Part shown: positions 1 through 7,329 of the stretch, one piece after another
Numbering within the stretch: the stretch's first letter is position 1
Layout of the letters: the number at the start of each line of letters is the position of its first letter
DNA from: Acidobacteriota bacterium
GTDB taxonomy: Bacteria > Acidobacteriota > Terriglobia > Terriglobales > Acidobacteriaceae
NCBI GenBank assembly: GCA_003225555.1
Contig: QIAM01000071.1
Location: 1-58,317 of the forward strand
DNA: 58,317 bases
Direction of reading: 5' to 3'
The notes under the pieces: model-generated
Databases searched by the model: none
The model's input: the letters and a program-made list of their open reading frames with translations, nothing else
Told to the model about the DNA's origin: nothing
Made by a program: the position numbers and the translations under genes

Positions 1-167
1 TCAAATTCCTCATTCCAAGCATCCCACGCCTGTTGCTCCGTAAAAAAGAGACACTCCAATTCGGGTTCGTTGACCGCGTCGATCTCCCAACGACCGGCCG
101 CGTCGTTGTAGCCGATGGTCGCAATGTGGATCCCGGCTTTGTTGAGGATCTTCTTCCCTGAGGTCAC
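1..167 (-). CDS. Small hypothetical protein, 3' end outside window
   Basis: A minus-strand frame starts at GTG 167 and runs off the left edge (55 codons visible). It reads VTSGKKILNKAGIHIATIGY and then NDAAGRWEIDAVNEPELE, ending with an acidic and aromatic stretch. AGGAG lies at 180-176, eight bases before the GTG, and an in-frame TGA at 182-180 rules out an earlier start, so the start is well fixed. I do not recognise the family. It follows a small zinc-ribbon gene on the same strand (333-497), and the pair may be cotranscribed. Between them lie only tiny frames, one of which (ending at the overlapping TGTGTGA) reads VEEAYNAALEEQFV. Confidence 0.55.
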   Translation of the reverse strand, partial: MTSGKKILNKAGIHIATIGYNDAAGRWEIDAVNEPELECLFFTEQQAWDAWNEEF

Positions 168-332
168 ACAAACTGCTCCTCAAGTGCCGCATTGTAGGCC
201 TCCTCCACTGTACAAGCAACGTATCAAACTGGAGTGGGATGAGTGAAGTCTTTTCCTCTCGGCATGGTACGTGGACGACATCGTAGTCGATGCGAAGACG
301 GTCTGGCAAAGCCGCGATAAGCAGGATGCGCC

Positions 333-497
333 TTACTCGTTGCCAGCAATCAATCGGCAATCATCGCAGATTTCGCCTTCGAAGCGCCTGCCGCGCTCGG
401 GCGGGACCGCACCGCACACCCGGCAAACCCAACCTTCGGACTCGCACAGGTTCGCCCACGCTTCATCCTTCTTGCGTTCTGTGTCGTCGCTTCTCAC
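333..497 (-). CDS. Small zinc-ribbon-like protein (54 aa)
   Basis: The minus-strand frame from GTG 497 to TAA 333 encodes a 54-residue protein with two Cys pairs: CRVC near residues 25-28 and CDDC near 44-47, a typical four-Cys zinc-binding ribbon. The N-terminal half is charged (DDTERKKDEAWANLCESEGW). No strong ribosome site is visible before the GTG; the frame stays open for only eight more codons upstream, so the start is uncertain by a few residues. The regular CxxC spacing and the sensible composition favour a real gene over the overlapping frames on the other strand. Its function is unknown; a metal-binding or nucleic-acid-binding role is only inference. Confidence 0.5.
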   Translation of the reverse strand: MRSDDTERKKDEAWANLCESEGWVCRVCGAVPPERGRRFEGEICDDCRLIAGNE

Positions 498-606
498 AGC
501 GGCGCAAGTATATTCCGGTTACGGTTGACCACCAAATTGTATGCAGGCTAGAACGGTTACTTTTCAGAACACCTAAGTAACATTGACCGCGCTAGGTCTA
601 CTTGTA

Positions 607-1092
607 ATGCTACCTGCAATGGCGCAAACGCCACAAAAGCCTCGTAAGCACACGCGGCCGCCACGCATCCGTGTCCCCAACAACGAGCAGGCAGTATTCA
701 CCGTCGATACCAACAAGTATGTTGGGGTAATTCGGCGTCTCTCCCTTACCGGAGGTTCTGCCGTCCTTTCCAAAGGTCCTATTCCTCAGGGAACGCTGGC
801 GCAAATGGATTTGAGCACTGTGTTTGGGAAAGTAACTGCGCAAATCGAATTCATGCACAGCGGAGCTGATGGGATACCACTTGCCCAAGCATTCCGCTTC
901 ATTGACATGGACGACGTGAGTTCCGAACGATTCAGCGCCGCCGCTAGGCAAATGGAGAGGGCGGGGTTCAGCGATGTCGAAGAAAAAGAAAATCCTCTCG
1001 GCGATCTGGCATCCCAGACCTTGAGCAAACTCCGGGACGGCATCCGCCGCCTTTCGGTGGTAATCGCCCCCGGAGGAACGGGCAAGTCTTAA
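607..1092 (+). CDS. PilZ domain protein
   Basis: A protein of about 161 residues whose central part (about residues 15-115) resembles a PilZ domain: an Arg-rich start (RPPRIRVP), a beta-rich stretch with RRLSLTGGSAVLSKGPIPQG in the place of the usual D/NxSxxG motif, and a closing strand (FRFIDMDD) followed by a helix (SSERFSAAARQMER). PilZ domains normally bind cyclic di-GMP. The second motif is degenerate (LSLTGGS), so ligand binding is not certain. ATG 607 and ATG 619 are both possible starts, and a TTG at 583 also opens the frame. The neighbours are unrelated. A diguanylate cyclase (28124-29959) and an HD-GYP regulator (53557-54540) in the window show that c-di-GMP signalling exists in this organism. 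Confidence 0.65.
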   Translation: MLPAMAQTPQKPRKHTRPPRIRVPNNEQAVFTVDTNKYVGVIRRLSLTGGSAVLSKGPIPQGTLAQMDLSTVFGKVTAQIEFMHSGADGIPLAQAFRFIDMDDVSSERFSAAARQMERAGFSDVEEKENPLGDLASQTLSKLRDGIRRLSVVIAPGGTGKS

Positions 1093-1305
1093 CACTGAAG
1101 TTGAATCAGGCGTGCAAAAAACATTTCCTTTTGAAACAGACGACGAATCGGCCTGAATTCCTGCTAATCCTAGATTCCTATCAGAGGAACATTGCAACCT
1201 GAGGGTGACGGCGTATAATTCCGTCAACGGTCACATCAATCCGAATTTTCTCCGACTGCAACGACTCCTTACGTTTTGCCAAGACCCACAAAGGAGGTTA
1301 GCCAC

Positions 1306-1711
1306 ATGCCCACAACTAAAGAATTGACTATTCGCTTGGGGGCAGGCCGGGGACTCTGGGAAGGGTCTGCCGCGCCCTGGCTGACCACAAAGTGAGCATT
1401 GTCGCGTTCCAGTCAATCCCTTTAGGGGGAAACAGTCTGGTTCGCTTCGTTGTAGACCACCCGGAGGCGGGCAAAGAGGCCTTGGACAATGAAGGCCTGA
1501 GCTACATCGAGACGGAAGTCGCTCAAGTCAGACTTCCACATCGACCGGGCGAGTTGGCGCGGGCGGCATCGCGGCTCGGCGACGCCGACATTAACATAAA
1601 CATGCCTACTGCGGGGTAGATCCGAGTACGAACATCCCCCTGGTTATCTTTGGCGTCGCTGAAGCCGGACAGGCCGCGGTGATTTTGGACCGGAGTGCCA
1701 CTGCCGCATAA
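1306..1711 (+). pseudogene. ACT-domain protein broken by two frameshifts
   Basis: A strong AAAGGAGG site precedes ATG 1306 (MPTTKELTIRL). The frame then shifts near 1337-1345, at a run of five G, into RPGTLGRVCRALADHKVSI (typical of the first ACT-domain turn and helix), continues through VRLPHRPGELARAASRLGDA (a second ACT repeat), and shifts again near 1602 into AYCGVDPSTNIPLVIFGVAE, ending at TAA 1709-1711. Joined, the pieces give a tandem ACT protein of about 135 residues, of the kind that binds amino acids as a small regulator. Two single-base-type indels in one short gene mean a pseudogene or sequence errors. The good ribosome site and uniform coding quality suggest that the damage is recent or artefactual. 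Confidence 0.75.
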
Positions 1712-1819
1712 CCGTTGCGGCCCAGTTTTCCCGGCCCCTATGTCTGCCCAGCGGTATACGGCCTGTTTGTGAGTCCAAAGTGTTTCGTTCCGACACAAGC
1801 CTGTTTTACGGAGCCCGAG

Positions 1820-2080
1820 CTAGCCGCACTGCCTACACATTGGACATCGGCAATTTGGCTGGTGTGTGCCACCTGTGAGACCGCACAGCGGACATTTGCA
1901 GTCAGCGTGATGTCTCCCGCCCCAGTCACCACAGCCGGGACACATACAATCGGGTTTGTGTTGCCCGCCCCGCTCTTCGCAGCTTAGGCACACGCAATCG
2001 ATTCTACGACTTCTACCGAACTTGTACCCAACGGCCATTGTTGGGCCTACTTCCATGACTGGGATACTTGGCTGCTTCAT
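1820..2080 (-). CDS. Cys-rich tandem-repeat miniprotein
   Basis: An 86-residue minus-strand protein. After about 27 residues it consists of a 16-residue repeat: CVCLSCEERGGQHKPD, CMCPGCGDWGGRHHAD, CKCPLCGLTGGTHQPN and a partial CRCPMCRQCG. The consensus is C-x-C-P-x-C-x3-G-G-x-H-x2-(D/N). Every repeat keeps three Cys and one His, enough ligands to bind zinc or another soft metal. Such regular conservation is hard to obtain by chance, although no good ribosome site precedes ATG 2080; ATG 2053 or 2038 (MEVGP, MAVGY) are alternative starts. I do not recognise a named family. It lies in a gene-poor stretch next to a broken ACT gene. The call as a real gene is likely, but the function is unknown. 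Confidence 0.55.
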   Translation of the reverse strand: MKQPSIPVMEVGPTMAVGYKFGRSRRIDCVCLSCEERGGQHKPDCMCPGCGDWGGRHHADCKCPLCGLTGGTHQPNCRCPMCRQCG

Positions 2081-2437
2081 TCTGGCGGTAATCCGGCGTT
2101 GACATCAAGTCTTTTGAGAACCTTTTCTCGGAGATACCGAAAGCGTTTCTTTCCGACACATGCGGCCCAGATTCCGATAAATTGCTGATCCTATGTGGTC
2201 GTCTGCGGTCCGAAACCCTGCGGAAGGGATTCCGGCAATGGCGGAGCCCAAGTTGCGTCAGCCATAAAAGTTCTAAAATCGTCCGCTAGGTCCGAGCATT
2301 ACTATCCCTTACCGCTGCCGAGGTCCTTTACTTGTTCAGGATTCGCCTGCGGAGCGAGTTGCGGAGTGTGCCGTCGCAGCACTAGAATGCGCCCGTCACA
2401 ATGAGGAGTTCAATCTGTTCGCCTATTGGGAGAGGAC
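2081..2437. other. Intergenic stretch with no supported gene
   Basis: This stretch of about 360 bases separates the Cys-repeat gene from the secreted protein at 2438. Short frames on both strands lack ribosome sites and recognisable motifs. A plus frame ending at TGA 2462 (…QDSPAERVAECAVAALECAR…) looks protein-like but has no start codon, so it may be the tail of a decayed gene. The promoters of both flanking genes must lie here; I could not identify convincing -35/-10 pairs. Confidence 0.4.
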
Positions 2438-2902
2438 ATGCGCGCAAGAAGCATCGTACTGACGCTGGTAACGTGTTTTGTCGTCCTGACGCTGTGCTTT
2501 GCGGACGACGCAAATATTGGTACCTGGAAGCTAAACGAGGCCAAGTCGAAGATAGGTGCAGGAGCCCCGAAGAACACCACGGTTGTATACGAGGCTGCGG
2601 GCGACAACGTGAAAGTTACGGTGGAGGGCGTCGACAGTGCCGGTAAACCGACGCATAACGAGTGGACGGGCAAGTACGACGGCAAAGACTACTCGGTCAC
2701 GGGCGATTCCAGTTCAGACATGCGGTCGTTAAAGAAGATCGACGACCATACGCTGGAGCTAACCATCAAGAAGGACGGCAAAGCTACTGGTACCGGTCGC
2801 ATCGTTCTCTCTGCTGACGGCAAAACCCGCACGGTAACCGTAAACGGAACCGATTCGACGGGCAAGAAGTTCCACGCTACTTCGGTATACGACAAGCAGT
2901 GA
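2438..2902 (+). CDS. Secreted small beta-rich protein of unknown function
   Basis: A 154-residue protein starting at ATG 2438, with GGGAGAGG just upstream. Residues 1-22 (MRARSIVLTLVTCFVVLTLC) form a clear Sec signal peptide with cleavage near FADDANIG. The mature part opens with GTWKLNEAKSKIG and contains alternating strands and turns (TVVYEAAGDNVKVTVEGVD, TYSVTGDSSSDM, TLELTIKKDGKATGTGRIVL, ATSVYDKQ). This pattern is common in lipocalin-like or META-like periplasmic proteins of Acidobacteria and Bacteroidetes. The strand motif 'GTWKLN…K' is the usual beginning of that group. No catalytic residues are recognised. It is monocistronic. Confidence 0.7.
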   Translation: MRARSIVLTLVTCFVVLTLCFADDANIGTWKLNEAKSKIGAGAPKNTTVVYEAAGDNVKVTVEGVDSAGKPTHNEWTGKYDGKDYSVTGDSSSDMRSLKKIDDHTLELTIKKDGKATGTGRIVLSADGKTRTVTVNGTDSTGKKFHATSVYDKQ

Positions 2903-3122
2903 AGTATTTCTCGTGCTCGGCCAGCAACCCAAATACCCTTCTGGCAAGGTCCGGCGGAAGGGTATTTGTGCGCAAAAAGTAAAACCCCCATTGCAAATCA
3001 AGGAATTTTTCGTGTTTTTTGTCCGTTAGCGAACTGACTGGCGTTAATCCTCCAAGTAGATTATTGATTCAGCTCTCGCCCCTCGATTGCTGTCGTTCCA
3101 ATGAAGCAAATGGCTCACAGTG

Positions 3123-3308
3123 ATGCCCTCAAAACCCCCGCCCCATCCCTGCCTGTGTCCCCAAAAACAAGAGCTCCCTCGCTGCCCGGTCTGCGACAAG
3201 GACGTGCCGCTGGAAGCAGCTAAGACCGACGAGGACGGCCACGCGATACACGAAGACTGCTACGTCCTCAGGTTGCTCCTGTGGAAAGCTACAGACGGCT
3301 ACCACTAA
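3123..3308 (+). CDS. Small Cys-His metal-binding protein
   Basis: A 61-residue protein starting at ATG 3123 (a GTG at 3120 is directly adjacent). The core reads CPVCDKDVPLEAAKTDEDGH followed by AIHEDCYVLRL. Two Cys in CPVC and the later His and Cys (HEDC) make a plausible four-ligand metal site. I recall short proteins with this 'VPLE..KTDEDGHAIHEDCY' core as recurrent, uncharacterised genes in Acidobacteria. A Pro/Cys-rich leader (PPPHPCLCPQKQ) precedes the core. No partner gene is adjacent. Confidence 0.6.
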   Translation: MPSKPPPHPCLCPQKQELPRCPVCDKDVPLEAAKTDEDGHAIHEDCYVLRLLLWKATDGYH

Positions 3309-3550
3309 AGTTTCGACTGCGCCCACCCTACAAATGTTGGAAATGCTCCGTGATCGGGATTATCTTCGCCATTGGGTGTAGGTCTCCTTTTCCAAGATCG
3401 GCTGCTGTTTGCTAGGCAAAAAGCCAACTTACACCCTCTCGCTTTTTACACAATCAAAGTTACGTCACCTCCGACCCCCGCTGGGTTCGTGAAATTCATA
3501 GGCATCAAACACAAATGCCCAGAAAATATTTCTAAAAACATCCCCGACCC

Positions 3551-3580
3551 TGTCGATTTTCCCTCCCCCTCATTCGACGT
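3551..3580 (+). promoter_or_regulatory. ECF-type promoter upstream of first DGPF gene
   Basis: TGTCGA (3551-3556), 17 bases, then TCGACGT (3574-3580), about 73 bases before ATG 3654. An almost identical arrangement, including the shared string TGTCGATTTT, lies before the second DGPF gene at 4096-4124. TGTCGA is, as I recall, the -35 motif reported for ECF42 sigma factors, and such a factor is encoded at 4727. The motif is seen; sigma dependence is inference. Apart from this site I see nothing else in 3309-3653. Confidence 0.6.
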
Positions 3581-3653
3581 TAAAGTAGAGGCATAGGATC
3601 ACCGGCCCGAGATCGCCCGGAGGCCCAGCCAAAATCAAAAGGAGATATTTGCG

Positions 3654-4073
3654 ATGCGCGTTATGGTGATAGTCAAAGCTAACAAAGACTCAGAAGCAGG
3701 GGTCATGCCGAACGAGAAGATCCTCACCGCAATGGGGAAGTTCAACGAACAGTTGGTGAAAGCCGGCGTAATGCTGGCCGGCGACGGGCTCCACCCGAGT
3801 TCAAAGGGTAAGCGCGTCAGGTTCTCGGGAGGCAAGCAGACCGTGATCGACGGGCCGTTCGCCGAGACGAAAGAGCTGATCGCAGGCTACTGGCTGTGGC
3901 AGGTGAGGTCGATGGAAGAGGCTGTGGAGTGGCTGAAGCGCAGCCCATTCGATGGAGGAGCCGAAGTCGAAATTCGTCCGGTATTCGAAGCCGAAGACTT
4001 CGGCGCCGAGTTCACTCCCGAGCTGCGCGAACAAGAAGAGCGGCTGCGCAAGCAGATCGCCGAGAAGAAATAG
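3654..4073 (+). CDS. DGPF (YCII-related) domain protein
   Basis: A 139-residue protein of the YCII/DGPF family. It begins MRVMVIVKANKDSEAGVMP and carries the family hallmark VIDGPFAETKELIAGYWLWQ near residues 63-82, preceded by LHPSSKGKRVRFSGG. The C-terminal third (EIRPVFEAEDFG…LREQEERLRKQIAEKK) is helical and charged. AAAAGGAGAT precedes the ATG. DGPF proteins are small dimers of the ferredoxin-like fold with no proven enzymatic role; in many genomes they are encoded next to ECF42 sigma factors, as here. It is a paralogue of the gene at 4206. Confidence 0.85.
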   Translation: MRVMVIVKANKDSEAGVMPNEKILTAMGKFNEQLVKAGVMLAGDGLHPSSKGKRVRFSGGKQTVIDGPFAETKELIAGYWLWQVRSMEEAVEWLKRSPFDGGAEVEIRPVFEAEDFGAEFTPELREQEERLRKQIAEKK

Positions 4074-4095
4074 TGTTGTCGCTCTCTGAATGACT

Positions 4096-4124
4096 TGTCG
4101 ATTTTGCTCCCATTCGTTCGACGT
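4096..4124 (+). promoter_or_regulatory. ECF-type promoter upstream of second DGPF gene
   Basis: TGTCGA (4096-4101), 16 bases, then TCGACGT (4118-4124), about 81 bases before ATG 4206. It matches the element at 3551-3580 in both boxes and in the TTTT after the first box, while the flanking sequence differs. This points to two separately started transcripts under one regulator. Confidence 0.6.
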
Positions 4125-4205
4125 ATTAATGAAGGCTGGGTTCCGACAGTCGAGACGGATCGGCAGTCCCAGCTCCCAAACCGAAATTCACAAGGAGATA
4201 TGACC

Positions 4206-4604
4206 ATGCGATTCATGATGTTAGTCAAGTCCGCCGAGAACTCGGGACCCCCGCCCAAGGAGTTGATGGATGCCATTGCAAAACATGCGGAAGAAGCGGT
4301 CAAAGAAGGCCGGATGCTGGGAAGCGGTGGGCTCGCTCCGACCGCGCAGAGCACGCGCGTCCGGCTCTCCGGAGGACAGATCAAGGTGATCGATGGACCC
4401 TTCACCGAAGCCAAGGAAGTTGTCGGCGGATATGCGCAGTTCGAGTTTAATTCGAAGCAGGAGGCGATCGAGTCGGCTAAGAAGTTTATGGAACTTCACA
4501 AGAAGCACTGGCCGGGATGGGAGGGCGAGACCGAGGTTCGCCAGCTGTTTGGCCCTGAGGACTTCGCTCAACACACAGAGGAGCGGTCACGGAAGGCCGG
4601 GTAG
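4206..4604 (+). CDS. DGPF (YCII-related) domain protein, second copy
   Basis: A 132-residue DGPF-family protein (MRFMMLVKSAENSGPPPKEL…) with the hallmark KVIDGPFTEAKEVVGGYAQF near residues 58-77 and the upstream [21 protein letters not shown] at 4192-4197 sits eight bases before ATG 4206, which makes this start preferable to ATG 4200 and to upstream in-frame codons that overlap the promoter-like element. The downstream sigma factor gene begins 122 bases later on the same strand and may be read from the same transcript. The role is presumably as the regulated output or partner of that sigma factor, as in other ECF42 loci. Confidence 0.87.
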   Translation: MRFMMLVKSAENSGPPPKELMDAIAKHAEEAVKEGRMLGSGGLAPTAQSTRVRLSGGQIKVIDGPFTEAKEVVGGYAQFEFNSKQEAIESAKKFMELHKKHWPGWEGETEVRQLFGPEDFAQHTEERSRKAG

Positions 4605-4726
4605 AAGCCACGATTCCTGGCGTGGGGCGGGGATCCCTCGCACACTACGCTCGGGATTTCGGCAGCTCCCGCCCGCTAAGCGCCTCAACTTGCGCGACCG
4701 GAGTGAACGTGATGTGATCAGTAGGA

Positions 4727-5992
4727 GTGACAACTACCGATACCCATCGTGCCACCGACGCCGTCTGGAGGATCGAATCGCCCAGGCTCATCGCCGGGCT
4801 GACGCGAATAGTGCGCGACGTCGGTGTCGCCGAGGATCTCGCACAGGATGCGCTCGTCGCCGCGCTCGAGCAATGGCCAAAGTCAGGCGTCCCGGACAAC
4901 CCGGGCGCCTGGCTCATGGCCACCGCCAAGCATCGAGCCATCGACCGGCTGCGACGCAGCCAACTCCTCGAACGCAAGCACGAGGAACTTGGCCGCGAGC
5001 TTGAGGTCAAAGAGATGACCGTGCCCGATCTCGAGGGCGCTCTCGACGATAACGTTGGCGACGATCTTCTCCGCCTGATGTTCATCTCCTGTCATCCGGT
5101 ACTCTCCACTGAAGCACGGGTGGCGCTCACGCTACGCTTGCTCGGAGGATTGACGACCGACGAGATCGCGCGGGCGTTTCTGGTTCCAGAGCCGACCATC
5201 GCACAGCGCATTGTCCGCGCCAAGCGGACACTTACCGACAAGCACGTTCCCTTCGAGGTTCCTCGCCGCCCCGACCTTGCCGTACGTCTATCGTCGGTGC
5301 TTGAGGTCGTCTACTTGATCTTCAACGAAGGCTATTCTGCGACTGCGGGCGATGACTGGATGCGACCTGCACTATGCGAGGATGCGCTGCGGATCGGGCG
5401 CATCCTCGCGGAGCTCGCTCCACGGGAGGCGGAGGTGCACGGCCTGGTCGCTCTCATGGAAATCCAGGCATCGCGCTCCAAGGCGCGCGTAGGTCCGTCC
5501 GGAGAACCCATCCTTCTGTTCGACCAAAACCGCGCGCACTGGGACCAGCTTCTCATTCGCCGGGGTCTTGCTGCCCTCGAGCGTGCTGAAAGCCTCGGTG
5601 GCACGCACGGCCCTTATACCCTGCAAGCCGCGATAGCCGCGTGTCATGGCCGTGCGCTTACCCCGGAGGAGACGGACTGGCTCCGCATTGTGCAGCTCTA
5701 CGGGCAACTCGCCGAGCTCATGCCGTCTCCCGTCGTGGAACTGAATCGTGCCGTCGCAGTTGCAATGGCCTCCGGACCGGCAGCCGGCCTCGCCCTCGTC
5801 GATGCGCTAACTGAGGAACCATCTCTCAAGGCTTACCACCTCCTGCCCAGCGTGCGCGGCGACCTGCTCCGCAAGATCGGCCGCCTCGACGAGGCCCGAT
5901 CCGAATTCGAGCGCGCCGCATCGCTCACGCGCAATGCACGGGAACGTGAGCTGCTCCTCAATCGAGCTCGAACCTGCGCAGGCGGATCCTGA
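4727..5992 (+). CDS. ECF sigma factor, ECF42-type with C-terminal TPR-like extension
   Basis: A 421-residue sigma factor, much longer than the usual 180-200 residues. Region 2 spans about residues 15-80 (GVAEDLAQDALVAALEQWP, NPGAWLMATAKHRAIDRLRR) and region 4 about 115-165 (ALTLRLLGGLTTDEIARAFL, VPEPTIAQRIVRAKRTL). The large C-terminal part (VVYLIFNEGYSATAGDDWMR, LLFDQNRAHWDQ, a final helix-turn-helix-like repeat LDEARSEFERAASLT) matches the DUF6596/TPR extension of ECF42 factors, which lack a dedicated anti-sigma gene and are linked to DGPF proteins. GTG 4727 is the likely start; the AGGAG nearest to it overlaps the codon, so initiation is not certain. Control is thought to act through the C-terminal extension (family knowledge). 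Confidence 0.9.
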   Translation: MTTTDTHRATDAVWRIESPRLIAGLTRIVRDVGVAEDLAQDALVAALEQWPKSGVPDNPGAWLMATAKHRAIDRLRRSQLLERKHEELGRELEVKEMTVPDLEGALDDNVGDDLLRLMFISCHPVLSTEARVALTLRLLGGLTTDEIARAFLVPEPTIAQRIVRAKRTLTDKHVPFEVPRRPDLAVRLSSVLEVVYLIFNEGYSATAGDDWMRPALCEDALRIGRILAELAPREAEVHGLVALMEIQASRSKARVGPSGEPILLFDQNRAHWDQLLIRRGLAALERAESLGGTHGPYTLQAAIAACHGRALTPEETDWLRIVQLYGQLAELMPSPVVELNRAVAVAMASGPAAGLALVDALTEEPSLKAYHLLPSVRGDLLRKIGRLDEARSEFERAASLTRNARERELLLNRARTCAGGS

Positions 5993-5999
5993 ATTCGTC

Positions 6000-6079
6000 A
6001 ACCACCCAAGGCCGCCAAGTTACACGAAGGCATCAATTCTACGGATTTCCTTGGTGCTCCTTCGTGTCCTTGGTGGTTA
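6000..6079. repeat. Intergenic inverted repeat (AACCACC…GGTGGTT)
   Basis: The left arm begins AACCACCCAAGG and includes ACACGAAGG; the right arm is CCTTCGTGTCCTTGGTGGTT. The arms match imperfectly over about 20 bases, around an AT-richer centre. The wording 'accaccaaggacacgaagg' is a common dispersed intergenic motif in many bacterial genomes. Here it lies just after the sigma gene stop and could act as a terminator-like fold, although no T-run follows. Confidence 0.5.
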
Positions 6080-6127
6080 ATCAATGACATAATCAATAGG
6101 CAGAACCAGCGGTTTCTCTCCTAGCCC

Positions 6128-6937
6128 ATGCTCAACCTGTTCTCCATCATCGTCATTGGATTCTTCCTGGGAATGCGGCATGCGACCGATCCGGACCATG
6201 TCATCGCCGTAACCACGATCCTGACCAACCAGCGAAAGACCTCACGGGCAGCCCTGATCGGCGCCCTTTGGGGAGTGGGCCACACGGTCACAATCCTCAT
6301 GGTCGGCGCCGCCATCATTCTCTTCAATCTCGTTATCCCGGTCCGGCTCGGTTTGAGTATGGAGCTGTCAGTCGGCATGATGCTGATCCTCTTGGGCGTG
6401 TGGAACCTGACCAGCTTTATGCGCACCATACCCGGCGCTCATACTTCTCCCGAAGCCGAAGAGGCTGTGGTCCACGCGCATCCCCACGCTCACGGCGACT
6501 ACGTTCACAGCCACGTTCATGCCCACGACCCCGAATCCCATTCTCACTCCTCAGATCAGACGCCCGTGGCGCGGCTGGATCGTATGTTCGGGACTGAAAA
6601 TCTCTACCTGTTCTTGCGACCCCTGGTGGTAGGCATTGTTCATGGGCTGGCGGGCTCGGCGGCGGTGGCGCTGCTGATCCTCGCCAGCATTCGAAATCCC
6701 CGCTGGGCGATTGCCTATCTCCTGGTTTTCGGTATAGGCACCATCGCCGGGATGATGCTGATCACGATGAGCATCGCCTCCACGCTTCACTATGTCGGGA
6801 ACCGCTTCGCGCGCTTTCGCTATGGACTCAGCGCGGCCTCGGGCGTGTTGAGCATCGCTTTCGGGCTCTTTCTAGCCTACGAGATTTGTATTGTTCAGGG
6901 ATTTTTCGGCGCTCATCCGCAGTGGACTCCTCACTGA
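6128..6937 (+). CDS. Nickel/cobalt transporter, NicO/UreH-like
   Basis: A 269-residue inner-membrane protein with about six hydrophobic segments. Segment one carries GFFLGMRHATDPDHVIAVTT, containing the HX4DH signature of nickel/cobalt permeases, and GALWGVGHTVTILMVG forms the second conserved motif. A His-rich cytoplasmic loop at about residues 112-145 (HAHPHAHGDYVHSHVHAHD) is typical of metal binding in this family. The second half repeats the pattern (RPLVVGIVHGLAGSAAVALL). Family members import or export Ni2+ or Co2+; the substrate here is not resolved. No urease or hydrogenase genes are nearby. Confidence 0.88.
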   Translation: MLNLFSIIVIGFFLGMRHATDPDHVIAVTTILTNQRKTSRAALIGALWGVGHTVTILMVGAAIILFNLVIPVRLGLSMELSVGMMLILLGVWNLTSFMRTIPGAHTSPEAEEAVVHAHPHAHGDYVHSHVHAHDPESHSHSSDQTPVARLDRMFGTENLYLFLRPLVVGIVHGLAGSAAVALLILASIRNPRWAIAYLLVFGIGTIAGMMLITMSIASTLHYVGNRFARFRYGLSAASGVLSIAFGLFLAYEICIVQGFFGAHPQWTPH

Positions 6938-7152
6938 GGGAGGCATGGAACACTCGTTTGTAGAAATTCCTCGGCGCGCATTTTGGATTGAGTCTTCCGT
7001 CGGTCTCAACCCGGCAGCCACACTATTGCCGAAGCAGACTTGCCGACGAGCAGATCAGTCAGAGGCTTGGTGGGAGAGCCTGCCGACGCTTCTTGGCGCT
7101 TGCGGTGCGGCCCTCGGAGACTGAGACTTAGTCTTTGGCAAGTTGCACACCG

Positions 7153-7329
7153 ATGCAGATTGAAAGTAAAGAACGATGGCTGGATCTGTGCGAGAAGGCG
7201 GTTAAGGAGCCGGACTCGATCAGGTTCCGACAGCTTATCGGTGAAATCAATGAACTGCTGGTTGAACCTGACGAACCTGCAGACCCCTCGCTCCAACCCG
7301 ATTCGCTTTCGGAGTCCTTCAATCAATAA
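7153..7329 (+). CDS. Small hypothetical acidic protein (58 aa)
   Basis: ATG 7153 opens MQIESKERWLDLCEKAVKEP, followed by DSIRFRQLIGEINELLVEPD, a short helical protein with a Pro/Asp-rich tail. No strong ribosome site is visible, and a TTG at 7135 would add six residues. The composition (amphipathic helices, acidic) is normal for a real protein, and I believe similar 'ERWxxLCexAxxEpDxxrfxeLixEin' miniproteins are frequent in Acidobacteria. Their function is unknown. Upstream, 6938-7152 holds no recognised feature. Confidence 0.55.
   Translation: MQIESKERWLDLCEKAVKEPDSIRFRQLIGEINELLVEPDEPADPSLQPDSLSESFNQ

Noticed and set aside
168..332. Tiny minus frames (MPRGKDFTHPTPV; VEEAYNAALEEQFV) between the two small genes
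   Set aside because: They are separated by stops and are too short to support; kept only as a remark.
10..360. Longer minus frame of 116 codons
   Set aside because: Overlaps two better-supported small genes in other frames and has an Arg-rich, shadow-like composition.
271..580. Plus-strand frames opposite the zinc-ribbon gene
   Set aside because: Composition rich in Arg/Ser without domains; the minus strand carries the CxxC pattern.
1715..1987. Plus frame opposite the Cys-repeat gene
   Set aside because: It is the complement of the regular Cys repeat and has no motif of its own.
2331..2462. Plus frame reading QDSPAERVAECAVAALECAR and on to TGA 2462
   Set aside because: Protein-like, but it has no start codon or ribosome site and overlaps the start of the secreted protein; at most a gene relic.
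3372..3596. Plus frame of 74 codons before the first DGPF gene
   Set aside because: No ribosome site or domain, and its end overlaps the promoter-like element.
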